64,000 nt of DNA from UBA1046 sp050945515 (GTDB taxonomy: Bacteria; Bacillota; Clostridia; Saccharofermentanales; DTU023): positions 1 through 64,000 of the forward strand of contig JBMNTB010000001.1 of NCBI GenBank assembly GCA_050945515.1, read 5' to 3'. The position numbers and the translations under genes were made by a program. The notes below the pieces were generated by a model that ran no database searches, was not told the origin of the DNA, and saw only the letters and a list, made by a program, of their open reading frames with translations. Shown here one piece after another: positions 51,000 to 60,648 of the stretch. Every line of letters starts with the position of its first letter. Position 1 is the first letter of the stretch.

Positions 51000-52103
51000 T
51001 TATTCATAGCTCACTGTATTCAAGGCACGATCATCGGTAACGATGATCCAGGTTAAACCCGGATTCAAGACCAGTTCCTCACCATCCAGATAATAAATAA
51101 TTGGATCGGTGTGGGAAGCCTTTTTCCAAGTAATAGTATATTTTCTGCCGCCGGTCAGGTAAGTAGCCTCAGCTTGGTCAACCCAGTTGATTTTATTGTG
51201 AACCCCGTTCGGCATCAGACCGTGCGGCCGGTGCAAAACAATAATATTGGCAATTTGCAGGTCTTTTTTGGTCTGCTCATCGACCAGAACTTGACCGTCA
51301 TTGTATTTACGATAAGTTTGAGTTTTTTCATTATATTTGAAAGCTTCTTTAGTATCGGAGAAATTATATTTGAGCTTGGTCGCCGGTTCACCCCCGGCCG
51401 GCAGCAAGAATTCACTTCTGGTATAGAGACCGCGCACTGGTTTTGACGGTGTAATGCTGCCGTATATTTTCTCAGCTCTTTTGTAAGCAGCTTCCAGAGT
51501 CGTATAGAGATTATGCGGAGATTTGCGGTGTGTTGCGCGATAATATATGCCGTAATGACCTTTGAGCGCATCGAGAATGCGAATATTATTTTTGACCGGG
51601 CTGGCCTCGATGACTCTGTAATTGCCGGCGTAAACATAAAAAGCCTGGTGCTGGGCTACCAGATCCAGATAGGCCGGCCGGGCGCTTCTTACCGGGCCGA
51701 TTACTCCTTCGGTGGCATCGAGCAGCATCAACAGCCTGGTAGTCCTGGCCTCAGTCATCATCTGGTAAATCAGCTTGGCTTTGGAAAGCCCTGATTGTGG
51801 TCTGGCTGCGGCTGTGTTATTAGTCATAGCCGCTATAGGATAACGGTCCGGGAACAGTGGTTCGACATCACCGCTCGGCAAGGGTGGTTCGGTTTCGGTT
51901 GGCTCTGCTTCTGTCTCCGTTGGAGCTGCGGTTTCAGTTCCAGGTAAATTTGTTGTAGTGGCTTCAGTCGCTAATTCACTACTTGTCTGTACCTGCTCCG
52001 TGTCTGTCATCTCGGGAGGATCCGTTTCTTCAGCTTTTTTCTTACAACCGATAAAACTGAAACTCAGGCAGACCACTAGCAGAAGGATCAGATATTTTTT
52101 CAT
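51000..52103 (-). CDS. DUF3048 lipoprotein (YerB-like)
   Basis: A 367-residue lipoprotein. Start at 52103 chosen because the signal peptide MKKYLILLLVVCLSFSFIGC begins there; an in-frame ATG 75 bases earlier gives an unlikely hydrophilic leader, though the best ribosome binding site (AGGAGGAGAGG) lies nearer it. Lipobox FIGC. A Thr/Glu-rich linker leads to the DUF3048 domain: RYPIAAMTNNTAAARPQSGL, GPVRSARPAYLDLVAQH, YYRATHRKSPHNLY. Family of unknown function. Confidence 0.85.
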   Translation of the reverse strand: MKKYLILLLVVCLSFSFIGCKKKAEETDPPEMTDTEQVQTSSELATEATTTNLPGTETAAPTETEAEPTETEPPLPSGDVEPLFPDRYPIAAMTNNTAAARPQSGLSKAKLIYQMMTEARTTRLLMLLDATEGVIGPVRSARPAYLDLVAQHQAFYVYAGNYRVIEASPVKNNIRILDALKGHYGIYYRATHRKSPHNLYTTLEAAYKRAEKIYGSITPSKPVRGLYTRSEFLLPAGGEPATKLKYNFSDTKEAFKYNEKTQTYRKYNDGQVLVDEQTKKDLQIANIIVLHRPHGLMPNGVHNKINWVDQAEATYLTGGRKYTITWKKASHTDPIIYYLDGEELVLNPGLTWIIVTDDRALNTVSYE

Positions 52104-52240
52104 ATAATAATATAGGCACCGCTTAAGTACAGAAAAACCGGTACCTCTCCTCCTATAAGTAATGTTTACTATTTCCATTCTATCATGCTTTGCCGTTAGA
52201 TCTGCCGCCAGGGCGTTCTAAGACGCATTAAGATCTTATT

Positions 52241-53377
52241 TCAAATTATTTCAAAGTTGTTTCCGGTCACAGGGATCAGCGTATCCGGCGGTGTTCCGTG
52301 GAGACTGCAAAATTTGCTGTAAGCGGCAAAAGCAGCAGCGGCGGTTGGTTCAGCAGCTAGTCCATAGTGCCGGAGCTTCTGACCTGCTTGTTCGATTGCA
52401 TCCTCGCCTACTTGCTGCCAGCTGATGCGGTATTTTCCGGTCAGTGCCAATAGCTCGCGCCCGCGGGCGGGGCGGGCGATGGCGATACCGTCAGCCAGTG
52501 TTGGCTTGGTGCTGATGGGACAAGGTGAATTCTCTTTTTTTTCCCAGGCGGTAGCGAGTGGTGCGCAGTTGGCACTCTGAACGGCAATTAGCTTGGGAAA
52601 ACGGGCTAGCAGTCCTGCGGCGCGCAGATCTTCCAGCCCCCGGATCAGTCCTAGCAACAGAGTGCCGTTACCGACAGGTAAGAAAATATGCTGCGGCATC
52701 TTCTGCCTTTGTTCAAACAGCTCATATACGATAGTTTTGACGCCCTGGATGAACAGAGGCTGGTAGACATGGCTGGCATAGAACAGACGGGGATGGTTGG
52801 AGTTGGCTATGGTATCAGCGGAATCGAGCCGTGCCCGCAAAACATCGGCGCAGTGATCACGCGAGCCGGGTATGATATGAACGGCAGCGCCTACAGCTTC
52901 AATCTTTGCGATCTTGCCCGGGTTGGTACTCTCCGGCACATAGATCTCACAGGGTAGGCCGGCTTGGGCGGCATAGGCGGCTACACTAAGACCGGCATTG
53001 CCACTGCTGTCCTGGACGATACTCGTAACCCCTTTCTGCATGGCGAAGGCTATCACTGCCCATGCTCCACGATCTTTGAAAGAACCATTGGGCAACGCGG
53101 ATTCATTTTTGACACATAGATCCGGCGTTAGTTGCAACAAAGGAGTCTGACTCTCCTGCCGGCTCAGACTGATTAGTGTCTCTGCCGGCAGCGGTAGAAA
53201 GGGAGCGTATCTGGCCAATCCGGGGTTGCTGCGTTGAATCCGATCCAGGCTAAACGGCTCGATAGTATCAGTCTTCCCTGTAGCCTCCAGCTGCCAGAGA
53301 CCGCCGCAGTTACAGCGATAACCGGCCTGGACGGCAGAGACCTTTTGCAGACAATCACTACAAATAAAATCAATCAT
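52241..53377 (-). CDS. Threonine synthase-like PLP enzyme
   Basis: A 378-residue fold-type II PLP protein. N-terminal zinc-finger-like cysteines (CSDC, CNCGG), then NGSFKDRGAWAVIAFA with the PLP Lys, SSGNAGLSVAAYAAQAGL, VPVGNGTLLLGL and NNFEII at the end. The N-terminal metal-like region and length match threonine synthases of the ThrC type 2. Converts O-phosphohomoserine to threonine if so. The SKAD-type details of substrate were not checked, hence moderate confidence. Confidence 0.85.
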   Translation of the reverse strand: MIDFICSDCLQKVSAVQAGYRCNCGGLWQLEATGKTDTIEPFSLDRIQRSNPGLARYAPFLPLPAETLISLSRQESQTPLLQLTPDLCVKNESALPNGSFKDRGAWAVIAFAMQKGVTSIVQDSSGNAGLSVAAYAAQAGLPCEIYVPESTNPGKIAKIEAVGAAVHIIPGSRDHCADVLRARLDSADTIANSNHPRLFYASHVYQPLFIQGVKTIVYELFEQRQKMPQHIFLPVGNGTLLLGLIRGLEDLRAAGLLARFPKLIAVQSANCAPLATAWEKKENSPCPISTKPTLADGIAIARPARGRELLALTGKYRISWQQVGEDAIEQAGQKLRHYGLAAEPTAAAAFAAYSKFCSLHGTPPDTLIPVTGNNFEII

Positions 53378-53414
53378 AGTCCAATTTTAGCAAAAAGTGC
53401 CGCCAAGCAGCCGG

Positions 53415-53933
53415 CTAGAGATAATCCAGGATGACGGACCAATCTGCGATCAAGGCATCCAGTGACTTGATTGCATTGGCCGGGGAAGTGCTGGGCATTC
53501 TCCGAACTTTTATCTGCGGGCGCAGCGGTTGGTATTTCTTGTAATACCGATATGCTGTGGCGCCGTTGCAGAAGATATGGCTGATTTTGCTTGTAGCGAA
53601 GATCTGCTCAAAATCATTTGGCACCACATGGCGAATCGAGCTGTCACTGCTACCTATGATCTCACAGGCGCCGATACTGTCCCAGATAGCGATGCCGCGA
53701 GACAGCATGATCTTGCCGGTGCGTTCCGAATCAATTGCTGTGAGCGGCGGAACGATCTGTAGCAGGGCGGACATCATTGGCCAGAAACGGTTCTGCGGAT
53801 GGCCGTAGAAAAAGCCTGCCTCTCTGGTTTTGATCGAAGGGAAGCTACCGAGGATCAGAATACGGCTGTCCTCGTCATACAGCGGCGGCAAGGGATGTTC
53901 AATGAATTGGTGTCCAGTCTCTTCTTTAGTCAT
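53415..53933 (-). CDS. DNA-deoxyinosine glycosylase (UDG superfamily)
   Basis: A 172-residue glycosylase. Motif GSFPSIKTREAGFFYGHPQN at the active site and MPSTSPAN near the C-terminus (the equivalent of the UDG motif B). This pair is typical of the hypoxanthine-removing family of small glycosylases. Start at 53933 gives the usual N-terminus before HPLPPLYDEDSRILILG; an in-frame ATG 54 bases upstream is probably not used. Base-excision repair. Confidence 0.9.
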   Translation of the reverse strand: MTKEETGHQFIEHPLPPLYDEDSRILILGSFPSIKTREAGFFYGHPQNRFWPMMSALLQIVPPLTAIDSERTGKIMLSRGIAIWDSIGACEIIGSSDSSIRHVVPNDFEQIFATSKISHIFCNGATAYRYYKKYQPLRPQIKVRRMPSTSPANAIKSLDALIADWSVILDYL

Positions 53934-54063
53934 AGCTATACAATAGCATATTGCCGGTCGCAGAGAACCAGCGGGCTTTTGGTGCAAACCGGGAATAGCA
54001 GACCGTTGCTAAATTGCGATATTCTGCCGACAAGCGCAGATAAGATCAGAGATTAAAGTCTAT

Positions 54064-54855
54064 TCAGCTGTATAGTTTGCCGACTACCCAATTGGTGAGG
54101 CGGAGCGGCAGGAGCTTGTAAAGCAAACTGAGCAATTTGTAGGAGCAACCGATGACTGTCTGAGGCGGAGGGTTCGGGTGATTGGCGAGACGCCAGATGA
54201 CCTTGGCCACAGAGAGTGGTGACTTGCCCTTGCGTTCATCTGCCTCCATTTTGGTAACGGAGCTGCGGACTTTGTCACCGTAGCAGCCGGGATCGTCCTG
54301 ATTATGAATGCGGTTGTCCGTAAAGGGGGTGGCGGTATCTCCCGGCAGTACGGTCAAGGCCCGCACGCCGGTTGTTCTGATCTCATTGTCGAGCGCTAGA
54401 AAGGCGGATAGGAGTGCGGCTTTGGAGGCACTGTACCAAGACTGGTAGGGAATCGCGATTCTGCCAGCTACAGAGGAGACGGCGATCAGACGGCCCCGGC
54501 TTGCCCGCAGTGCGGGGAGCGCAGCCTGGGCCAAACGCAGAGCGCCGTGCAGATTGATCTCCATCTGGCGCTTGGCATCCCGGTCAGCGGTTCCTTCCAG
54601 GCTGCCGGCAATGCCGAAGCCGGCATTGGCAACGCAGACATCGATTCTGCCTGCTTCTTGTGTGATCTGCTCAATAGCACTCCGGACTTGGTCTACGGAG
54701 CTGACATCGCAAGCTATATGGCGGCAGATCTCCGCCGGTGCACCGCCGCGGCGTGACAGATCATAGACCTGGAAGCCGCGTTCGGCAAAATAAGTTGCAG
54801 TGGCGAGTCCGATTCCGCTTGAGCCGCCGGATATAACCAGAACTTTCCTCTCCAT
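54064..54855 (-). CDS. Short-chain dehydrogenase/reductase
   Basis: A 263-residue SDR. Cofactor motif SGGSSGIGLATA, NAGFG, and the catalytic Tyr/Lys in SWYSASKAA with preceding VSSVAG serine. NAD(P)-dependent oxidoreductase; substrate unknown. ATG at 54855 with GGAGAG upstream. Some SDRs of this length act on sugars or lipids. Confidence 0.9.
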   Translation of the reverse strand: MERKVLVISGGSSGIGLATATYFAERGFQVYDLSRRGGAPAEICRHIACDVSSVDQVRSAIEQITQEAGRIDVCVANAGFGIAGSLEGTADRDAKRQMEINLHGALRLAQAALPALRASRGRLIAVSSVAGRIAIPYQSWYSASKAALLSAFLALDNEIRTTGVRALTVLPGDTATPFTDNRIHNQDDPGCYGDKVRSSVTKMEADERKGKSPLSVAKVIWRLANHPNPPPQTVIGCSYKLLSLLYKLLPLRLTNWVVGKLYS

Positions 54856-55032
54856 CAATTATCTCTCCGTTTCCGATTCAGACATATCTTACCATGAGTT
54901 GAGACGCCGCGGCTGCTAATATCAACGGCCTGCTTGGCCTTAAAATTTTGAATATTTCCCATATTTATGCTTATATTCTCGCAATTTACTCTGTAGAAGA
55001 GGTCCTCTTTTTTGTATAATATAATTGTTTTC

Positions 55033-55071
55033 TAGTGACAGCTCTAGTGACAGCAGATTCTGGGTGACAGC
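55033..55071 (+). repeat. Three GTGACAGC direct repeats
   Basis: GTGACAGC at 55035, 55047 and 55064 in the 319-base gap between the SDR and pcp genes. The first two are exactly 12 bases apart. Could be binding sites upstream of pcp. The rest of this gap holds an AT-rich stretch with a lone TATAAT and no gene. Confidence 0.6.
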
Positions 55072-55174
55072 AGAGTATTCGAGATCGAAATTCCGCATCA
55101 ACAGATAAAACCAAAATCCGGAAGCCAAATCCGGAAAATTGCTTCAAAGATTTTACAACACTAAGGAGGTATCC

Positions 55175-55816
55175 ATGAAAATTTTAATGACAGCATTTGA
55201 TCCCTTTGGCGGAGACAGTATCAACCCGGCCCAGGAAGCAGTCAAGCATGTCGATGTAACAGGCCTTAAGGCAGAAGTAGTCAAGATTGAGGTTCCGACC
55301 GTGTTCGGCAAGGCCATCGAAGTGGTGGCGGCAGCGATGTGCCGTGAGCAGCCGGATGTCGTGTTAGCAGTTGGTCAGGCCGGTGGCCGCTTTGAGATCA
55401 CCCCCGAGCGGGTCGCAATCAATGTTGATGATGCCAGAATCGCGGACAATGAGGGCAATCAGCCGATAGACCAGCCCATTTTCGCCGATGGCCCGGCGGC
55501 CTACTTTGCTACTGTTCCCATCAAGGCAATGGTTAAGGCGATTCAGGACATCGGAATCCCGGCTGCCGTTTCCAATACGGCGGGCACTTTCGTCTGTAAT
55601 CATATTATGTACGGGATTCTCTATCTGATCGATAAGGAACTGCCCCAGGCACGCGGCGGCTTTATCCATGTACCGTTCATACCGGAGCAGGCGGTTTCGC
55701 GCCGTGAGACACCATCGATGGCGATGGAGGATATCAGCAGAGCTCTGCGGGCAGCCCTCGAAGCCATCATCGAATACGAAGATGATATCGAACTGGTAGG
55801 CGGAGCTGAGCACTAG
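55175..55816 (+). CDS. pcp: Pyroglutamyl-peptidase I
   Basis: A 213-residue cysteine peptidase. FDPFGGDSINPAQEA start, GQAGGRFEITPERVAIN with the catalytic Glu, SNTAGTFVCNHIMYG with the catalytic Cys, and FIHVPFIPEQ with the His. Removes N-terminal pyroglutamate from peptides. AAGGAGGT five bases before the ATG at 55175. Confidence 0.95.
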   Translation: MKILMTAFDPFGGDSINPAQEAVKHVDVTGLKAEVVKIEVPTVFGKAIEVVAAAMCREQPDVVLAVGQAGGRFEITPERVAINVDDARIADNEGNQPIDQPIFADGPAAYFATVPIKAMVKAIQDIGIPAAVSNTAGTFVCNHIMYGILYLIDKELPQARGGFIHVPFIPEQAVSRRETPSMAMEDISRALRAALEAIIEYEDDIELVGGAEH

Positions 55817-55830
55817 ACTCGAGTTTTCTT

Positions 55831-55868
55831 AACGAAGGCGTACCGGATCCATACCGTGTGCCTTCGTC
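55831..55868 (+). terminator. Hairpin after pcp
   Basis: AACGAAGGCGTACCG pairs with CGGTGTGCCTTCGTC with a few mismatches around GATCCATA. Followed by AAATTT only. The stem's CGAAGGCG is the reverse complement of the dispersed GCGCCTTCG motif. Confidence 0.7.
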
Positions 55869-56032
55869 AAATTTGCTCAGCTTGCGTCAGCAGTCTGACT
55901 AAAGGTCAGCAGCCTGAGGGTTGGTTCGGGTATGACTTTACAGATGAGCTGACTGCTTATAGAGCTGCTGCATTGTGATATAATCACTTAATAAGTCAAT
56001 AAACTTTAATTTACCTGACAGAAGAGGGATTT

Positions 56033-56737
56033 ATGGATCTGAAGATACTAGTTGTTGATGATGAGCCCAATATTGTTGATATCCTGGAAGAGAATTTATC
56101 GCGTGAGGGTTATACAATTCTCAAGGCCTATGATGGAGCTGCGGCGCTGCAACTGGCACTGGATGAAGATCCGGACCTGATTTTGCTGGATTGTATGCTG
56201 CCGCGCCTGGACGGTTTTGAAGTCTGCAAGCGTATCAGGCTCAAATCCTCGGTGCCGATTATTATGCTGACGGCCAAGAGCGAAGAGATCGATAAAGTGC
56301 TGGGCCTGGAACTGGGTGCGGACGACTACATCACTAAACCGTTCAGTGTGCGGGAAGTTCTGGCGCGAGTGAAAGCCCTGATCAGACGAGTCCAGTACAG
56401 TGAGAATGAGCAGGCTGATTCCGATCAGGTGCTGGTGTTCGGTGATTTAGAAATCGACCAGGCCGGTTACCAGGTATCATATCAGGGCAAACCGATCGAG
56501 CTGACTTTGCGCGAGTTCGAGTTGGTTCGTTTCCTGGCCAGACATGAGGGGCAGGTCTTCTCACGTGAGGAGCTGCTGGAAAAAGTCTGGGGATATGAGT
56601 ACTACGGCGATGTGAGAACTGTGGATGTTACGGTGCGGCGTACCAGGGAGAAGCTGGAGCCGGATCAGAGTCAGTACCAGTATCTGCTGACGAAACGCGG
56701 AGTGGGCTACTACTTCTCCAAGGATCACAGCAAATGA
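56033..56737 (+). CDS. walR: OmpR-family response regulator (WalR/YycF-like)
   Basis: A 234-residue response regulator. Receiver with Asp pair VVDDEPNIV, phosphoacceptor Asp53 (LILLDCMLPRLDG), TAKSEE and KPFSV. C-terminal winged helix ELTLREFELVRFLARHEGQ and DVTVRRTREKLEPD. Sequence and position before a HisKA kinase, murA and a WalJ-type hydrolase fit WalR, regulator of cell-wall turnover. GAGGG precedes the ATG. Confidence 0.9.
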   Translation: MDLKILVVDDEPNIVDILEENLSREGYTILKAYDGAAALQLALDEDPDLILLDCMLPRLDGFEVCKRIRLKSSVPIIMLTAKSEEIDKVLGLELGADDYITKPFSVREVLARVKALIRRVQYSENEQADSDQVLVFGDLEIDQAGYQVSYQGKPIELTLREFELVRFLARHEGQVFSREELLEKVWGYEYYGDVRTVDVTVRRTREKLEPDQSQYQYLLTKRGVGYYFSKDHSK

Positions 56738-56876
56738 GCCGGCTTGCTGTTTGAGTATTTGCACATTTGCACACAAGCAGGCAGAAACCTGATCTCTGGC
56801 AGTGACGTGAAAACTTGAACAGACATAGGGGGCGGGATCGGGTCTGACAGAGCCGGCCGGAAACTCAGAAACGAGT

Positions 56877-58208
56877 ATGAATACTGCTGGAATCATAGTA
56901 ATAACAGCTATCCTGACGACGGCGATCTGTATGGTCGCTGTCTTTGCGTGGGAACATTTCCGCCGCCGGACCAGGGATGACCATGTGATGAATGTGATTA
57001 ACCAGGTTCGTCATGAACGCTTTGAATCTCAGGCGATCCTGGCTGCCCTGGATCTGGGCATCGTAGCCTACGGCAGCGATGATCACCTGCTGACGGCAAA
57101 TGAGATGGCTCGTACTATGCTCAATAATATCCCTGAGACTTTTCCGCAGTTTTGCCAGGACTACGGCGAAGAAAACGGTATGCGAGCTTCTATCCTGCTG
57201 GGTAATGATAATGTGAGCGGAGTTTATGTATCCGGCGATCGTTCCTATCGGATAACGATCCAGAGTCAGAAACTGGGAGGGATAGCCAGCCGCCGCTACG
57301 GCCATATTGTTATGGTCCAGGATATTACAGCACAGGAAAACGAGGAACGCCGGCGGAAAGAATTTGTAGCCAATGTCTCCCATGAGTTGAAAACGCCGCT
57401 GACCACGATCAAATCTTGGTCCGAGTCGCTCCTGGATTGGGGTGTAGACGAAAAAGATACGGCAGGAATCAAGGCTGATATACAGAGAATTTATGATGAC
57501 TCCTTGCGCATGGAGCAACTGGTCTCTGACTTGTTACTCTTGTCATCGATTGACAGTCAAGGTGTTCATGTAGACATTCAGCCGATCAATCTCGATCAGG
57601 TCGCGCGCTCGATTACGGAGCGGCTTTTACCCCAGGCTAAAGAGCGCAAGCAAGAACTCAGTTTCACCAGATTGGGCAAGCTGCCGCTGATTTACGGTGA
57701 TCGCGTCGCTCTGGAACGCATCTTATCCAATCTGATTACCAATGCCATAAAGTATACGCCGGAAGGTGGCAAAATTTCCATTTATGCCAATAGTCTAATT
57801 GATGAGGTCTATGTTAAAGTAGTGGACAATGGCGAAGGCATCAAGAGTGAATACCACGAAGAGATCTTCAGCCGCTTTTTCCGTCTCGATACTACCGGCT
57901 CCAGAATGTACGGCGGTACCGGTCTGGGTCTGTCCATCGTACGCGAGCTTACCCATCTGCACCGTGGCCGGATCGAACTGAAAAGTGAGGTAGGGGAAGG
58001 TTGCGAATTCATGGTATTGATCCCCTCCATGATGAAAGTGCGGCGTGATGTTTTGATCGACCTGGTGGAGAGAAATGTGATTGATGATGCCTGCGGCAGA
58101 GCGGCGGAGAATGATATCCGCTCATTTCTGGCCATAAAAGATGACCGCAAATGGCCGCCGCCTCTGACCATAAATGAAGCTGAGCTTATCCTGAAAAAGA
58201 TGAGCTGA
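56877..58208 (+). CDS. walK: Sensor histidine kinase (WalK/PhoR-like)
   Basis: A 443-residue kinase. One N-terminal helix (residues 5-25), a PAS-like domain (about 50-150), HisKA with His169 (FVANVSHELKTPLTTI), HATPase motifs NLITNAIKYTP, VVDNGEGI, FSRFFRLD and GGTGLGLSI. Lacks the second helix, extracellular loop and HAMP of typical WalK, and carries an extra 55-residue tail after the ATPase domain. Partner of the upstream regulator. Confidence 0.88.
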   Translation: MNTAGIIVITAILTTAICMVAVFAWEHFRRRTRDDHVMNVINQVRHERFESQAILAALDLGIVAYGSDDHLLTANEMARTMLNNIPETFPQFCQDYGEENGMRASILLGNDNVSGVYVSGDRSYRITIQSQKLGGIASRRYGHIVMVQDITAQENEERRRKEFVANVSHELKTPLTTIKSWSESLLDWGVDEKDTAGIKADIQRIYDDSLRMEQLVSDLLLLSSIDSQGVHVDIQPINLDQVARSITERLLPQAKERKQELSFTRLGKLPLIYGDRVALERILSNLITNAIKYTPEGGKISIYANSLIDEVYVKVVDNGEGIKSEYHEEIFSRFFRLDTTGSRMYGGTGLGLSIVRELTHLHRGRIELKSEVGEGCEFMVLIPSMMKVRRDVLIDLVERNVIDDACGRAAENDIRSFLAIKDDRKWPPPLTINEAELILKKMS

Positions 58209-58276
58209 CAAGAAAAATATGAAGAAAATATTCTGCGGCGGCGCGGATGCTGCGGGCAGAAATATTGAGGTCTTTA

Positions 58277-59662
58277 GTGTTTTGTTATAGCATCGAGGGC
58301 GGACACCGCCTCAGCGGCCAGATTGAAGTCAGCGGTTCCAAAAATGCTGCACTTGCTATTATCGGCGCTGCCATGGCTCTTGACGGGCCGTGCCTGATTC
58401 ATAATTTGCCCAATGTCCGGGATGTATGTCTCTTTCTTGAAGTCTGCTCTGACATCGGAGCTCAGGTGGAAAAGCTCGGAGCGCACAAAGTGCGGATTGA
58501 TCCTACTACCATTACCGGTCCGGAGGCAATCTCGCCGAAAGTCGCCATGTTGAGAGGGTCCTACTATCTGCTGGGAGCCTTGCAATCGCGCTTCGGCGTT
58601 TGCAAGGTAACCATGCCGGGCGGTTGTAATCTTGGCGTTAGACCGATTGATCTTCACCTCAAGGGTTTTATGGCTTTGGGTTCAGAGGTGGATATCATCT
58701 ACCGCAATATCAACTGCGAGGAGATCTGGTTTCACTATGACGGCGGCGCCGGATCCTTGCCCGGCCAGGATGGGCCGGACGCCTATACATTGGAACCGGC
58801 TTTCATCTATTGTCAGAATCCAGCCGGCAAAATGGAACCGGCCAGCGTTTTCCTGGACACGGTCAGTGTCGGTGCCACTGTCAATATCATGATTGCTGCT
58901 GTTAAGGCCGACGGTATCACTGTGATCGACAATGCCGCGCGCGAACCGCATATAGTTGATGTTGCCAACTTTCTTAACACCATGGGTGCTGATATCCGGG
59001 GTGCCGGTACCGAAACCATCCGTATTAAAGGCAAACCTTACCTCCCTGCCGGCAAGGAATATACGATCATTCCCGATCAGATTGAAGCCGGAACCTATAT
59101 GATGATGGCTCCGCTGACCGGCGGCGACATCACGGTCAACAATATCATTCCCACGCATATGGAGCCCTTAAGCGCTAAATTGCTGGAGATGGGAGTCATG
59201 GTCGAAGAGGGCGAGGAGAGCATCCGTGTCAGTGCCGAGCCGGGCCGGACCCTGAAGCCGACCAGTATCAAGACCATGCCCTATCCCGGTTTTCCGACTG
59301 ACTTACAGCCACAGGTCACTGCCTTGCTCTGTACGGCAGGAGGCACCAGCCGTGTAATCGAAACGGTCTGGGAAAGCCGCTACGGCTATGTTACAGAGCT
59401 AGCCAAGCTAGGCGCCAATGTCGTAACTTCCGGCCGCTTGGCTGTCATTACCGGAGGCGGTAAACTTACCGGCACCAGAGTCCGGGCCTTAGATCTGCGC
59501 GGCGGTATGGCCGTTACTATGGCCGGACTTGCTGCCCGAGGTGAGACCATAGTGGAAAATATCAGCGTAATTGAACGCGGATACGAAGACACTATTGATA
59601 AGATCAGCTCGCTGGGCGGAGTCATCTCCAGATACGAAGTTGAGACAGGCAGTTACCGATGA
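58277..59662 (+). CDS. murA: UDP-N-acetylglucosamine 1-carboxyvinyltransferase
   Basis: About 461 residues. First step of peptidoglycan precursor synthesis. VSGSKNAALAIIGAA with the conserved Lys-Asn, loop Cys in MPGGCNLGVRPIDLHLKGF (fosfomycin target), DTVSVGATVNIMIAA, FPTDLQPQVTALLCTA, RGGMAVTMAGLAA. A segment of roughly 30 extra residues (DGGAGSLPGQDG onwards) interrupts the second domain. I prefer GTG at 58277 with TTGAGGT six bases ahead; an ATG at 58247 adds ten residues without such a site. Overlaps walJ by four bases. Confidence 0.93.
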   Translation: MFCYSIEGGHRLSGQIEVSGSKNAALAIIGAAMALDGPCLIHNLPNVRDVCLFLEVCSDIGAQVEKLGAHKVRIDPTTITGPEAISPKVAMLRGSYYLLGALQSRFGVCKVTMPGGCNLGVRPIDLHLKGFMALGSEVDIIYRNINCEEIWFHYDGGAGSLPGQDGPDAYTLEPAFIYCQNPAGKMEPASVFLDTVSVGATVNIMIAAVKADGITVIDNAAREPHIVDVANFLNTMGADIRGAGTETIRIKGKPYLPAGKEYTIIPDQIEAGTYMMMAPLTGGDITVNNIIPTHMEPLSAKLLEMGVMVEEGEESIRVSAEPGRTLKPTSIKTMPYPGFPTDLQPQVTALLCTAGGTSRVIETVWESRYGYVTELAKLGANVVTSGRLAVITGGGKLTGTRVRALDLRGGMAVTMAGLAARGETIVENISVIERGYEDTIDKISSLGGVISRYEVETGSYR

Positions 59663-60462
59663 GATATCTCAGATCTTGTGCTCTGCGCTCCGGTTCCAGC
59701 GGCAATGCGATTCTACTTGCTTCCGAGCAGAGTGCCTTGCTGGTTGATGCGGGCATTACAGGCAAAGGACTGGCCTGTGCCCTGCAGGACTTGGCAGAAG
59801 ATCCTGCTAAGTTAAAAGGCATCTTACTGACGCATGAACATTGGGATCATATTTCCGGTTTGGGTGTTTTGCTCCGTCGTTACCGGATTCCGCTCTACAT
59901 TAACCGGGAAACTCTGCGAGCCTGTCTCCCGGATCTGGGTAAAGTTGATCCCGATCTGATCAGGGTCGTCTACGATCACGAAAAGATCCGGATCGATGAT
60001 TTCGAGATTAAGCCTTTTCCGATTTCACATGATGCGGCCGATCCTGTCGGCTATACTGCTGAGACCGACCTGGGTACGATTGGCATCTGCACTGATTTGG
60101 GCTATACGGACGAATATGTCTATCAGGCTCTGGCAGGTGCGGATATCTGCTATCTGGAGGCCAATTACGATCCGGACATGCTAAAAGTCGGCAGCTATCC
60201 TCAGTATCTGAAAGAACGAATTGCCGGTCATCAGGGACATCTTTCCAATGATGACTGCGGCCGCGCCTGCATACGTCTGTTGGAACAGGGAACCGAACGG
60301 ATAATACTATCCCATCTTTCACAGGAGAACAATTTTCCGCACCTCGCCTTATTGACGGTCAATGATGCCCTGGCGGCAGTAGGAGCTAAGGAAGGTCTGG
60401 ATTATCAGCTGACTGCTGCCAGACGCTTTGATATCTCCGTACCTCAGGGACTGACCGGTTAA
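59659..60462 (+). CDS. walJ: Metallo-beta-lactamase-fold hydrolase (WalJ/YycJ-like)
   Basis: A 267-residue MBL protein. LTHEHWDHISGL (metal ligands), PISHDAADPVGY, GICTDLGYTDE, and LEANYDPDML and HLSNDDCGR. Matches WalJ (YycJ), a nuclease-fold protein of the WalRK operon. The ATG overlaps the murA stop. Confidence 0.92.
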   Translation: MRYLRSCALRSGSSGNAILLASEQSALLVDAGITGKGLACALQDLAEDPAKLKGILLTHEHWDHISGLGVLLRRYRIPLYINRETLRACLPDLGKVDPDLIRVVYDHEKIRIDDFEIKPFPISHDAADPVGYTAETDLGTIGICTDLGYTDEYVYQALAGADICYLEANYDPDMLKVGSYPQYLKERIAGHQGHLSNDDCGRACIRLLEQGTERIILSHLSQENNFPHLALLTVNDALAAVGAKEGLDYQLTAARRFDISVPQGLTG

Positions 60463-60619
60463 CCGACAATTGCAATCTGTATTTTATATTTCGATTTATA
60501 TTTCAATATAAATTTCAGTGCCCGGCAACCAGCTATAGTTTTTGTTATTTACTTTAATAAAATTAATAGTAAATGATTATAAATGATATTGTCATAGTAG
60601 CAGTGGTCATAAATGCAAG

Positions 60620-60648
60620 TTGCATAACTAAAAATGCCACGGTATAAT
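60620..60648 (+). promoter_or_regulatory. Promoter of oppBCDF
   Basis: TTGCAT (60620-60625), 17-base spacer, TATAAT (60643-60648), 75 bases before oppB. Strong and well placed. Confidence 0.82.
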
